DNA of 64,000 nt, from positions 62,001-126,000 of the forward strand of contig VGVR01000004.1 in NCBI GenBank assembly GCA_016873995.1, written 5' to 3'. The notes beneath the pieces are model-generated. The model was given only the letters and a program-made list of their open reading frames with translations, searched no databases and was not told the DNA's origin. The translations under genes and the position numbers were made by a program. Within the stretch, counting starts at the first letter, position 1. The number at the start of each line of letters is the position of its first letter. The DNA is from Gemmatimonadota bacterium. GTDB lineage: Bacteria; Gemmatimonadota; Gemmatimonadetes; Longimicrobiales; Gaopeijiaceae. Positions 27,396 through 35,668 of the stretch are shown one piece after another.

Positions 27396-28657
27396 ACGAG
27401 GTCCCCCAGTCCGAACGTGACTGCGCCGTCGCTCGCGACCTTCCAGGCGCGCTGATGGTTGAAGTGGTAGCGCGTGCGCTCGCCGCGCGCCTCCCACAGT
27501 TGCTGCACGGTCGGCTGCACGTAGCCGGTATCGTCCGTGGCACGACTGAGTATGACGGTTTCACGTCCGTTCCATTCCCACAGATGGCGGAAGCGCGCCG
27601 TGCACTTGGGCAGCACCGGCTGTTGCAGCACCGCGTCTGCCCAACGCGCACCGCCGTCCGTGCTGACCTCCACGCGCGTGATACGGCCCCGTCCCGACCA
27701 GGCGAGGCCAGTGATCTCCCACCACCCCCGCTCAGGGAGGACGAAGGGGTAGGTGGGAAACGTGATGGTCGACTTGGCGTCCATGAGGAAGCTGAACTGG
27801 CGCGCGGTCCCGCCCTCGAGCGGATCCGTGTACTTCGACGTCTCCTCACGGGTCATGGTCGGCCGGTCGGTCACCTCGATGCGCCGCAACCACTTCACCT
27901 GAGCGTTCCCCTCCCAGCCCGGAAGCATCAGGCGAAGCGGATATCCCTGTTCAGGCCGGATCGCCTCTCCGTTCTGACCGAACGCGAGCAGCGCATCGTC
28001 CATCGCCTTTTCGAGCGGGACGCTCCGGGACATCATCGCTGCGTCGCTCCCCTCGGCGAGCAACCAGCTCGCGCCCGAGCGCACCCCCACTTCTCGCAGG
28101 ATCGTCGAGAGTGGCACTCCGGTCCACTCGCTCGTGCTGAGCAGGCCATCGAGTGCTTGCACGGTGATTTCCGTGGGCATGTTCTCGCGCGAGTAGGCTG
28201 AGCCGCCGTTCCCCGAGCACTCGATGAAGTAGAGGCGCGATACCCGCGGATAGCGCTCGATGTCGGACATGCGGAAGACCATCGGTCGGTCGACCATGCC
28301 GTGGACCAGCAGCTCGTGGCTCCCCTTGGCGATCTCGGGAATGCCGGCGTGGTGGCGCTCGAAGTGGAGGTCAGCCGGGGTGATGATCCCCATCAGGTCC
28401 TGGAGCGGCGACTGTGCCGAGCTCGACAACGCCTGCGCGCGGGCGAGCCGGCGCGGTTGCTCACCCACGGCGCGGCGCCCGACCTCGGACGTGAAGCGCC
28501 CGGGTACTTTGGTCGGATCGGGGGTCTGGAGCGGCGCCGTTTGGGCGTCCAGCCTCAGAGCATCGGCTTGCGTCTTGATCAGGCCGGCTGCCACGACGCC
28601 CGACGTGGTCGTGATCCAGGCGCGCCGCGATAGGCGGGGTCCGTGCTTCTCGGACAT
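27392..28657 (-). CDS. SoxC-like molybdopterin sulfite dehydrogenase
   Basis: A 421-residue TAT-exported enzyme (LSRRAWITTTSG, residues 8-20) of the sulfite-oxidase family. The Mo-coordinating cysteine lies in YFIECSGNGGSAY (about 147). PGWEGNAQVKWLRRIEV and the C-terminal dimerisation domain with VEVSTDGGARW and WEWNGRETV follow. It groups with SoxC rather than SorA or YedY by its length and the GNxQxKWL segment. With the cytochrome downstream it is expected to oxidise sulfite (or a protein-bound sulfur group) in the periplasm. No other sox genes are in the window, so whether it works in a full Sox pathway is open. Confidence 0.88.
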   Translation of the reverse strand: MSEKHGPRLSRRAWITTTSGVVAAGLIKTQADALRLDAQTAPLQTPDPTKVPGRFTSEVGRRAVGEQPRRLARAQALSSSAQSPLQDLMGIITPADLHFERHHAGIPEIAKGSHELLVHGMVDRPMVFRMSDIERYPRVSRLYFIECSGNGGSAYSRENMPTEITVQALDGLLSTSEWTGVPLSTILREVGVRSGASWLLAEGSDAAMMSRSVPLEKAMDDALLAFGQNGEAIRPEQGYPLRLMLPGWEGNAQVKWLRRIEVTDRPTMTREETSKYTDPLEGGTARQFSFLMDAKSTITFPTYPFVLPERGWWEITGLAWSGRGRITRVEVSTDGGARWADAVLQQPVLPKCTARFRHLWEWNGRETVILSRATDDTGYVQPTVQQLWEARGERTRYHFNHQRAWKVASDGAVTFGLGDLV

Positions 28658-28746
28658 CGATCCTCCAGGCAGGGGTGCGCGCCGGAAGGTGCGGCGCGCG
28701 ACCGGCGACGGCCAGGGGCCGGGTCGACCTACCCGGCGGAGCCGCC

Positions 28747-29256
28747 TCAGCCCCGCGAAACGATCCCGGGAGCCTCGCGGCGGTTCGCGCGCGCCAGCTC
28801 CGAGGCCGTGCGCATGGATCCGAATCCCAGGAAGCTCAGCACCAGGAAGGCGGCCAGATACTTGAGCTCCTGGAGCGCACCACCGATGGCCACCGCCGCC
28901 TGCGCGTCGGGCTCACGCAATGCGCGCACCTGCATCACGTCCATGGGCCAGAGCACGATGATCATCAGGAGGACCACTGCCATGACCGCTCCGAGGATCC
29001 CCAGCGTGCGCAGCACGCCTGCATGGGCCTGCCAGTACGCCACCGCCGACGCGATCACGAGACCGAGGAGCGGCGTCTGCAGATAACCCGCGGCCAGGCC
29101 CAGGAATCCATAGCGCCACGAGAGGTCGCCCAGTCGCGGAGGAAACGCCGTCGAGAAGAGGTCGGAAAGGGGCGCGACCACGAGCATCGCGGCGAAGACG
29201 TAGAGGCCCGCGATGGCCCCCGAAGATGGAGTCGGTCGGTTCATGGGAAGAGACAC
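28747..29256 (-). CDS. integral membrane protein of unknown function
   Basis: A 169-residue protein with four hydrophobic helices (about 13-35, 45-70, 85-107 and 130-150), an amphipathic loop WPMDVMQVRALREPDAQAA and a basic C-terminus. No family was recognised. It lies on the same strand just upstream of the SoxC-like gene with 89 bases between and may belong to that transcript. Confidence 0.65.
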   Translation of the reverse strand: MSLPMNRPTPSSGAIAGLYVFAAMLVVAPLSDLFSTAFPPRLGDLSWRYGFLGLAAGYLQTPLLGLVIASAVAYWQAHAGVLRTLGILGAVMAVVLLMIIVLWPMDVMQVRALREPDAQAAVAIGGALQELKYLAAFLVLSFLGFGSMRTASELARANRREAPGIVSRG

Positions 29257-29269
29257 TAGGGCAAGAAGA

Positions 29270-29298
29270 AGCGGAGCGCGAGAGACTCGCGCTCCGCT
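29270..29298 (-). terminator. intrinsic terminator of the PEP-CTERM gene
   Basis: A perfect 13-base-pair inverted repeat (AGCGGAGCGCGAG, 29270-29282, with 29286-29298) and a 3-base loop, followed on the minus strand by TTCTTCTTGCCC. It lies 35 bases after the stop of the PEP-CTERM gene and before the next minus-strand gene. Confidence 0.8.
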
Positions 29299-29332
29299 CA
29301 GGCACGGCTTGGGGGGTTCGTGCCTGGACGCG

Positions 29333-30019
29333 CTAGGCGTCCCTCTCTCTCATTTCGGTGATTCGCTTGCGGCTCACCGCGGCGAGCATCAGGAGCCCCG
29401 TGGCCATGAGGAGGAAGCCGGCCGGCTCGGGGACGGAGACCCGCGTGCGCATCAGGAACTCCTGGCCGGAGCTGCTCTCGGCCGCGTTCGTCGGCGTCAG
29501 GATGTACCAGCCGTCGGTGCTGAAGCTGGTGGGGACCGCGGCGGCGAGCAGTTGGTCGCGATAAGTCGCCGTTGCGCCGGTGCCGAGCGTGACGCCAGAT
29601 GCGATCTTCCAAATGGCAGCTTGGATGCCGCCCCAAGACGTTTGGGTCTTGGGGGCGGTGTCGAACAGCGATGCCAGATACGCGAGCTTGCGATACCGGG
29701 TGTAGTCGTCGAGCCTCGTGGGACCGTTGGCGCCGACCGAGTTCAACAATGTGACGTTGACGTTGCCGTCCTTGGCATAGTGCAGGTAGTCGACGCAGTA
29801 GAGGCTGAAGGGCGACGAACCCGCGCCATCATTTCCCCCGACGAACTGGCCGGTGTACGGCCCCACCTGGACCCCGTATCCGCCGCTGAAGCCGGACCCG
29901 GACATGAAGTTCAGGTACTCGGTCGCATCGGGAATGCCGTTGTAGTAAAGCTGGGCAGATGCCTGTCCAGGCTGGGCCAGCAACGCGGCACTCAGCGCGA
30001 TCAGCAGGAACCTCTTCAT
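29333..30019 (-). CDS. PEP-CTERM sorting-domain protein
   Basis: A 228-residue exported protein with a signal peptide (about 1-23), a Gly/Ser/Thr-rich body (YLNFMSGSGFSGGYG and QTSWGGIQAAIWKIASG) and a C-terminal VPEPAGFLLMATGLLMLAAVSRKR: the PEP motif, a hydrophobic helix and basic tail recognised by exosortase. So the genome should encode an exosortase, which is not in the window. Such proteins usually go to the outer surface or exopolysaccharide matrix. Confidence 0.9.
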   Translation of the reverse strand: MKRFLLIALSAALLAQPGQASAQLYYNGIPDATEYLNFMSGSGFSGGYGVQVGPYTGQFVGGNDGAGSSPFSLYCVDYLHYAKDGNVNVTLLNSVGANGPTRLDDYTRYRKLAYLASLFDTAPKTQTSWGGIQAAIWKIASGVTLGTGATATYRDQLLAAAVPTSFSTDGWYILTPTNAAESSSGQEFLMRTRVSVPEPAGFLLMATGLLMLAAVSRKRITEMRERDA

Positions 30020-30330
30020 CCAGCCTCCCTCGAGTAGGGCGCAACGGGCTTACACGACCACACGCCACCCTCGAGCAACCGGCATGCCCAAACCGTGGCA
30101 GGCGTGCCAGTGGGTGGACATATGCCTCAACTTGCTATGCATCAACGACTTATGGGCACATGCTCGACCTCACTTCGTCGACGGACAGGGCCCCAGCCCC
30201 CCCGGCTGTTGCGGCCGAGCCACATCGTCTTGGGGACAAATCGCCACATACTCCGGTACCCGCGGGAACACAAGCACTTCGTGTGGTATCAATTCGGCGG
30301 ACTCCTCTGCGTGCTCCCTAGGAGCGACCG
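30020..30330. other. intergenic region between divergent genes
   Basis: About 310 bases separate the PEP-CTERM gene (minus) from the small FmdB-like gene (plus). It is visibly less GC-rich than its surroundings (for example 30100-30180). I see no convincing gene; it presumably carries the two divergent promoters, but no clear hexamer pair could be fixed. Just before 30331 CTAGGAGCGACC provides a ribosome-binding site for the plus gene. Confidence 0.5.
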
Positions 30331-30573
30331 ATGCCATACTACGAATACCGCTGTGCCTCCAACGGCCGGACCCTCGAGGTCCGCCATGGGATGGACGAGC
30401 ACCTAGAGACGTGGGGTCAGCTCGCCGGCCTGGCCGGAGTCGAGCCCGGTGGCACCCCGGCGGAAGCACCCGTCGAGCGACTCCTCAGCGCCCCGGTCCC
30501 GCTGAAGGGCGGCGGCGGCCAAGCGGCTTTCCAGGGGTGCAGCGCCGGGTGCGCCTGCGCCCGCGACGCCTAG
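30331..30573 (+). CDS. small FmdB-like zinc-ribbon protein
   Basis: An 80-residue protein starting MPYYEYRCASNGRTLEVRHG, the N-terminal pattern of FmdB-type zinc ribbons (MPIYEYRC..CG), but with CASNG in place of CxxCG, so only one of the usual first cysteine pair is kept. Cysteines reappear at the end (GCSAGCACARDA). Metal binding is therefore uncertain. Function unknown. Confidence 0.65.
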   Translation: MPYYEYRCASNGRTLEVRHGMDEHLETWGQLAGLAGVEPGGTPAEAPVERLLSAPVPLKGGGGQAAFQGCSAGCACARDA

Positions 30574-30606
30574 AGCTCGCCCGGCTCGATTCAGGATCCG
30601 ACGCTA

Positions 30607-31218
30607 CTACCGCGCTTCCGCGATCCGCTCCAGCATCCCTCGCGCGCTGGACCGCCAGCCGTCCTCGACGGCGTACTCCACCATGAAGCGCTCCAGGTAT
30701 TTCTGAGCCAGCGGGTAGTCGCCCCGATCGAATCTGGCGGCGCCGGCGTGGTAGAGCGCCATGTAGTGGTTCGGCCAGTAGTCCACCACGAGCTCCATCA
30801 ACGGCCCTGCCGCGACGTCGTCTCCGGCGTCGGCGGCAGGGTGTCCGGCCTCGAACACCACGCCAGCAGCCTGCGCGCGGAGCCCCGCGGGCAGAGCGTC
30901 GATGGTCTCGCGAGCGCGATCGATTCGCCCCGCGAGCGCGTAGCACGCCGCCACGTACATCGCGCCCTCGGGCGTCGCCGGGGCGGGCTCGAGGCGCATG
31001 CGCGTATCGACGTCGACGGAGTTGCAGAACTGACGGACATACCCGAACCACCCGGACGCGTCCATCGGGGCCGGCTCGGGAATCAGGAAGGGTTGCACAT
31101 CGACGATCGGTGGTTCCACGAACACGTCGCGCTCTCGGTTCCACCGGATCGCCACCGTGCCGGCGAGGGCGAAGGCGACAAGGGCACCGATCAGCAGCAC
31201 TTCAGGTCTGTGTCGCAC
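30607..31218 (-). CDS. membrane-anchored TPR-like protein
   Basis: A 203-residue protein with one N-terminal helix (VLLIGALVAFALAGTVAI) and a helical body with TPR-like pairs (AMYVAACYALAGRIDRARETI, ALYHAGAARFDRGDYPLAQKYLERFM). It is probably a periplasmic scaffold. A perfect 16-base palindrome lies about 130 bases upstream (31350-31365). It follows the MMPL transporter gene on the same strand. Confidence 0.65.
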   Translation of the reverse strand: MRHRPEVLLIGALVAFALAGTVAIRWNRERDVFVEPPIVDVQPFLIPEPAPMDASGWFGYVRQFCNSVDVDTRMRLEPAPATPEGAMYVAACYALAGRIDRARETIDALPAGLRAQAAGVVFEAGHPAADAGDDVAAGPLMELVVDYWPNHYMALYHAGAARFDRGDYPLAQKYLERFMVEYAVEDGWRSSARGMLERIAEAR

Positions 31219-31349
31219 CTTTCTACCTCCCCCTGGACTTCCTTGCCCACGTCCGTCTTCCCGTCCAGCTCATAGGACGTCGGAAGGGCCTGAAGTCGCA
31301 CAGGGCCTGCACCATCAGTGTGCAAGGCGCGTACCAGTGACGCGAGAGG

Positions 31350-31365
31350 CGTGACTCGAGTCACG
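31350..31365. promoter_or_regulatory. perfect 16-base palindrome, possible operator
   Basis: CGTGACTCGAGTCACG reads the same on both strands. It lies between the MMPL transporter gene and the TPR-like gene, both minus. It is followed by two copies of ACGAGGCCCGG (about 31364 and 31389). A dimeric repressor site is plausible; no regulator gene is adjacent. Confidence 0.4.
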
Positions 31366-31416
31366 AGGCCCGGAGAAAAGGCCGGTAGACGAGGCCCGGG
31401 AGACGGGTAGAGAGGG

Positions 31417-33519
31417 CTAGGCCGAGGTCGCGGAAGCAGCGGCCTCGCGGCGGGCCAGCCCGGGCAGCACGACGAGCGCGAGCGTCGCGGCGGCAGCCGT
31501 GCCGAGGATCACCCCGAGCCCGAAACGCTGCGTGGGCGGGAACGTCGACAGCACGAAGATGCCGAACCCGGCCGAGATGATGCCGGTCGCGCCGAGCACG
31601 GGCCGCCCTATCTGCGCGACCCCACGCGTCCAGGGCGTCAGGTCGCCGGCGGCGGTCAGCCTACGCACGCGCACGACCAGGTGGATCATGGAGTCCGCCC
31701 CCATGCCCAGCGCCACGTTGGCCGCAGGCGAGGTGATGATGTCCACGGCGATGCCGAGGTGGCCGAACGTGCCGAGCACCACGGCCGGGATGCCGGCGAG
31801 ACACACCCACATCTTCAGGGCGGTCGGCACAGCGCGGGAGACGACTACGGCTACGCCCAAGAAGAGGACGAGTAGGCCGCCGATTCCCGAGACGAGGCTG
31901 GAGGATATGAGGCGTGCGAGCTGTGCCTGCAGGTCGTAGAGCCCGGCCACCGCAACCGGCTCGAGGCCTTCGTCGGTGGCATAGCCGCGAAGGCGATCCA
32001 TGACCACCTGGCGCTGCTCCTCGTGTCCCGACTCGCGCATCCGCAGGAAGTAGTGCGCCTCGTCGCGCTCCTCGGTGATGTAGCCCAGACCCACGCCCCC
32101 CAGGCGGGGGCTCGAGGCCATGTCGAGCAGCAGCGGCGTCGGCAGGAGCCCAGCGAGCGGCAACGTGCGCGCATGCGCGACGAGCACGGTCGGCGAGAGT
32201 GCTACCCCCACGGCGGAGTCCGCTTCGATGGCAGTTTGCAGCGCCTCGAGCCGGGCGAACGAGGGCGGCGCGTCCAGCCGCCCGCCTTCCCTGTTCCGCA
32301 CCACGATGTCCAGGGTGCTGCTCCCCCCATCCTGGTCCATCTGCTCGAGTCCCTCGCGCAGCTCGGTCCCCTCGCCGAAGTAGGTGAGCAGCCCGGGGTC
32401 GGTGTTCACCCGCACTACCCCGATCGCGGAAACGAGCACGATCGCCACCACCGCCGCGACGAGCGGACGGCGGCCGCCCGCAGATCCCTGCGCGAGCACG
32501 CTCTCTACCACCGGCCGGACCTTGGCCCAGCGAGCGATGAACGCCGGGTAGAGCGCGTAGGCGGTGAAGAATCCGACGAGGGTCCCGATCGATCCCGCCA
32601 GGCCCAAGTCCCGCAACGGCTTCGCGCTGGCCAACAACAAGCTCAGGAAGCCCAGCAGTGTGGTCGCCATGCTCCAGAAGGAGCCCTCCATCGTGTCGCC
32701 GATGCCGAGCCGGAGCGCCGCGCCGCGGTCCGTCTCGGCCGCTGCCCGACGCTTCCAGTTGGCGGTGAGGAAGACGACGTGGGAGAGCGTGAGCACGAAT
32801 ACGATCGTGACCAGGTTCGCCGTGAGCAGCCCGATGCGGACGCCGATCGCCTGCACGAGGATGAGCGTGAGGCTCACGGAGGCGAACGTGGTCGAGAGCG
32901 TGCCGACGAGGATCGCGAGGTCGCGATACACGAGCCCGATGATGAGCCCGAACACGAGCACCGCGGCAATACTGAAGACCACCAGGTCGCGGTAGAGACT
33001 CCGGCGGATCAGCTCCACGATCACGGGCACGCCCGACGTGATCACGCCGAGCTGGGGGCTCGCGTGCTCCGCGACGACGGCCTCGATGCGGGGGACGAGC
33101 ACTTCCGGATCCGTCGCGTCGGCGGAGAGAATCACGTTCGTCGCCGCCGCATCCGGGGTGAGCAGGATCCGGCGGAAGAGCGGACTCGCTGGATTGTCCG
33201 TGGCGATGCTGTAGCCGCCCGTGACCCCCTCCACTGCCAGCAGGTCGGAGGTCAGGCCCGCTACGCGCTCGCGATACGCCGCGCTGTCCCCCGCGAGGTC
33301 CTCGACCCGAAGGATGATCTGCGGGCTCGAGGGGAAGCGCTCCGCGACCGCTCGGGACGCCTGCATCTGCGGGTCGTCGTCCGCGAAGAAGAAGTCCCCC
33401 TCGACGCGCGGCGCGAGGTCCACGAAGCGCGCCACCACGAGCATGCCCACCACAGCGAGGGTCGCCGCGGCCCACGGCGCGCCTGTGCTGGCCCAGAGCC
33501 TGTGGAGCCCGGCAATCAC
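31417..33519 (-). CDS. MMPL-family RND transporter
   Basis: A 700-residue membrane protein with two homologous halves. Each has a first helix, a periplasmic domain (about 35-180 and 385-500) and a six-helix bundle; MMPL/SSD features include FSIAAVLVFGLIIGLVYRDL, GDTMEGSFWSMATTLLGFLSLL in the first half and NVALGMGADSMIHLVVRVRR in the second. It resembles hopanoid/lipid exporter-like RND proteins (HpnN type) more than drug pumps, but the substrate is unknown. Its start overlaps the end of the small TPR-like gene upstream by 4 bases. Confidence 0.85.
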   Translation of the reverse strand: MIAGLHRLWASTGAPWAAATLAVVGMLVVARFVDLAPRVEGDFFFADDDPQMQASRAVAERFPSSPQIILRVEDLAGDSAAYRERVAGLTSDLLAVEGVTGGYSIATDNPASPLFRRILLTPDAAATNVILSADATDPEVLVPRIEAVVAEHASPQLGVITSGVPVIVELIRRSLYRDLVVFSIAAVLVFGLIIGLVYRDLAILVGTLSTTFASVSLTLILVQAIGVRIGLLTANLVTIVFVLTLSHVVFLTANWKRRAAAETDRGAALRLGIGDTMEGSFWSMATTLLGFLSLLLASAKPLRDLGLAGSIGTLVGFFTAYALYPAFIARWAKVRPVVESVLAQGSAGGRRPLVAAVVAIVLVSAIGVVRVNTDPGLLTYFGEGTELREGLEQMDQDGGSSTLDIVVRNREGGRLDAPPSFARLEALQTAIEADSAVGVALSPTVLVAHARTLPLAGLLPTPLLLDMASSPRLGGVGLGYITEERDEAHYFLRMRESGHEEQRQVVMDRLRGYATDEGLEPVAVAGLYDLQAQLARLISSSLVSGIGGLLVLFLGVAVVVSRAVPTALKMWVCLAGIPAVVLGTFGHLGIAVDIITSPAANVALGMGADSMIHLVVRVRRLTAAGDLTPWTRGVAQIGRPVLGATGIISAGFGIFVLSTFPPTQRFGLGVILGTAAAATLALVVLPGLARREAAASATSA

Positions 33520-33983
33520 GGAAGGCTAGCTCCGCGGACCACCGCGGTCAGCGGATGCCGGAGAGCGAAGATCTGCCCGGCCGCGTGCGAATGCCGCTTC
33601 GCCTCCTTGGCGGCATCGACGTAGTCACGCAGGTGGAGGAGGGCCGTCGCGGTGTGTCGCGCGGCGAGGTCGAGCCACGTGAGCGTGCACAGCGTGCGCA
33701 CCGCATGCGGCCGCACCCGGATGATCTTGTTGGCGACGCCCCGCGCGGCCTCCGGCTGTTCGTCCGCCAAGAAAGCGTCGATGGCCCGGCCGTAGAAGCC
33801 CATGGCGCGCTCGGCGTCGCCCTCCCTGAGCGCCACGTCTCCGGCCCGATTGTACGACGTGCCGACGTAACCCGGAGCCGCGTTCTGCGCCTCTTCCTCG
33901 AGCCGCTCCAGCCGCTGCGTCAGGCGACCGCCAGGTTGGGCTGGCTCGCCCTTGGACCCGAACAGGCGTGACAGGAACGACAT
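33516..33983 (-). CDS. small TPR-like protein
   Basis: A 155-residue cytoplasmic protein with TPR-like repeats (SYNRAGDVALREGDAERAMGFYGRAIDAF and VANKIIRVRPHAVRTLCTLTWLDLAARHTATALLHLRDYVDAA). It starts MSFLSRLFGSKGE, a possible membrane-surface amphipathic helix. It is coupled to the MMPL transporter gene (overlap at 33516-33519) and may assist it. No named family. Confidence 0.7.
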   Translation of the reverse strand: MSFLSRLFGSKGEPAQPGGRLTQRLERLEEEAQNAAPGYVGTSYNRAGDVALREGDAERAMGFYGRAIDAFLADEQPEAARGVANKIIRVRPHAVRTLCTLTWLDLAARHTATALLHLRDYVDAAKEAKRHSHAAGQIFALRHPLTAVVRGASLP

Positions 33984-34034
33984 ACGAGGACCGAGTCGGC
34001 GACGAGGGAACGAGCCCGACGCTACTGTACGCCG

Positions 34035-34748
34035 CTATTCGGCGTCAACGATCTCCAGGAGCTCGATCTCGAAGATGAGCGTGGAGTTCGGGCCGATCCG
34101 TCCCGTTCCCTGCGGACCATAGGCGATGAGCGAAGGGATGACGATGCGGTAGTGGCTTCCCACCTGCATGAGAAGGAGTGCCTCGGTGAAGCCGGGGATG
34201 ACTCCGCTCACCATGAAGACCGCGGGCTCCCCACCGTACGAGGTGTCGAACTCCGTGCCATCGACCAGGGTGCCGCGATAGTGCAGACGCACCGTGCTCT
34301 CGCGGGTAGGCCGCTCACCATCGCCCACGCGCAGCACCTCGTACTGGAGGCCGCTCTCGGTCGTGGTGACGCCCGTCTTGGCTCCGTTCTGAGCGAGGTA
34401 CGCCTCACCCGCGACGCGGTTGGCCTCGCCCTGGGCAGCACGCTCGGCATTGGCAGATGACTCCACCTCGTTGCCGAACTGCATGAGGATCTGCTGCATC
34501 TCGCCGTCGGAGATCTGCGGGTCACGACCCTGCAGCCCGTCCTCGATTCCGCGCAGGAGCGCCATCCGGTCGAGGCGGTCCTTCGCCGCGGCGAGCTGAC
34601 CGCCCATGTTGAGGCCGATGCCGTAGCTCGCCTTCTGGTCGTTCGTCTCCATGGCCGCCGACTCGTAGTCGGAAGTCGCGTCGCCGGAGCAGGCCAGGAA
34701 CGTGAACGAGGCGAGAAGGACTCCGAGCCGGGGGGTCGAAGGCGTCAT
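34035..34748 (-). CDS. FKBP-type peptidyl-prolyl isomerase lipoprotein (Mip/FkpA-like)
   Basis: A 237-residue exported isomerase. A lipoprotein signal (LASFTFLACSGD) is followed by the helical FKBP N-terminal dimerisation domain (YGIGLNMGGQLAAAKDRLDR) and the FKBP domain: VRLHYRGTLVDGTEFDTSY, PGFTEALLLMQVGSHYRIVIPSLIAYG and a final TLIFEIELLEI. It should assist folding of exported proteins. The ATG at 34748 is chosen since the lipobox follows within 25 residues. Confidence 0.9.
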   Translation of the reverse strand: MTPSTPRLGVLLASFTFLACSGDATSDYESAAMETNDQKASYGIGLNMGGQLAAAKDRLDRMALLRGIEDGLQGRDPQISDGEMQQILMQFGNEVESSANAERAAQGEANRVAGEAYLAQNGAKTGVTTTESGLQYEVLRVGDGERPTRESTVRLHYRGTLVDGTEFDTSYGGEPAVFMVSGVIPGFTEALLLMQVGSHYRIVIPSLIAYGPQGTGRIGPNSTLIFEIELLEIVDAE

Positions 34749-34847
34749 GGTCGTGCGGTGCTCCTGTCCACGCGTTGGAATGCGGGCCCGAAGGTAACGA
34801 GAGGACACTGGCCCGCCCACTGGAAGCCGGGTTAGGTGCACTCTCGA

Positions 34848-35249
34848 TCACCAAACGCAGGTAGCACCGCCGACTTCGCGAAGCGTCCGGTCCTTCGTCA
34901 GGATCGGGACTTCGGCGAGCAGCGCGCTCGCCACGATCACGCGATCCGCGGGGTCCCGAAGGGCCCGCTCCAGGCTCAGGGAGCGGAGCCAGGTGGTCGT
35001 GTCGACCGGGAGCAGGTCCACGACACCGCCCCGTTCGATGCGCCGCGCCAGTTCGTCCACCGTAATGGGCAGTTCGAGCGTGCCGTTCCTCACCTTCACG
35101 CCCAGCTCCCAGAGCGAAATCGAGCTGGCAAAGCCCCCATCCTGCTCCATCCGGGAGGTCACCGTCGCGGCCGTGGTCGAGAGCTTTCCGGGATCGAGCG
35201 CCCACCAGAGCAACGCGTGCGTGTCCAGGAGGATCACGTCTCGGGCCAC
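34848..35249 (-). CDS. PIN-domain toxin (VapC family)
   Basis: A 133-residue ribonuclease-type toxin. The acidic residues of the PIN site are visible: Asp in LLDTHALLWW (about 9), Glu in SLWELGVKV, Asp in DPADRVIVASAL and Asp in LTKDRTL. It overlaps the end of the antitoxin gene by 16 bases, the usual antitoxin-first order. Expected to cleave tRNA or rRNA when freed from its antitoxin. Confidence 0.9.
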   Translation of the reverse strand: MARDVILLDTHALLWWALDPGKLSTTAATVTSRMEQDGGFASSISLWELGVKVRNGTLELPITVDELARRIERGGVVDLLPVDTTTWLRSLSLERALRDPADRVIVASALLAEVPILTKDRTLREVGGATCVW

Positions 35250-35464
35250 TCTTCGGTGGTCGGCTCGAGGATGTCAGCGTGGTAGACCACCTTGTTGCGG
35301 AGGTCGGCGAAGAGCTCGGCGGCCGGTACCCGATCGCGAATCGGCACCACGCGCAGGACCGGCCGGTTGTGGTCCGTGACGATCAGCTCCTCGCCGGTTT
35401 CCTCGACGCGGCGGAAGTACTCGAGCATGCGGGCCTTGAGTGCGCTCTTGGACACGGTTTCCAT
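35234..35464 (-). CDS. Phd/YefM-type antitoxin
   Basis: A 76-residue antitoxin: VSKSALKARMLEYFRRVEETGEELIVTDHNRPVLRVVP is the N-terminal DNA-binding and dimerisation part of the Phd/YefM family, and the acidic C-terminus (ILEPTTEEWPET) should wrap the toxin. The palindrome just upstream (35475-35496) is a likely autoregulatory operator. Confidence 0.88.
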   Translation of the reverse strand: METVSKSALKARMLEYFRRVEETGEELIVTDHNRPVLRVVPIRDRVPAAELFADLRNKVVYHADILEPTTEEWPET

Positions 35465-35474
35465 CCCGCAATAT

Positions 35475-35496
35475 GACCAGAGTCATGACTATGGTC
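35475..35496. promoter_or_regulatory. toxin-antitoxin operator palindrome
   Basis: A 22-base inverted repeat with a single mismatched pair; the central ten bases AGTCATGACT (35481-35490) are a perfect palindrome and the flanks are GACCA and TGGTC. It lies 11 bases upstream of the antitoxin ATG on the minus strand, where the antitoxin-toxin complex would bind. Confidence 0.7.
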
Positions 35497-35668
35497 CAGT
35501 CTCCGCGGGCTGATGGCTCCGGCAGAATCGCCGAGCTCACGGAGCGCCGGGGACATCGCGTTGGGTGCACGATGTCCCGGCCCCTACCACGTGACCCGCG
35601 GCTCCGAATGGCAGGACATGGGTATTGAATGGCTCCCAACGTACGTTTGCCCCCATGAGGAACCTGAA

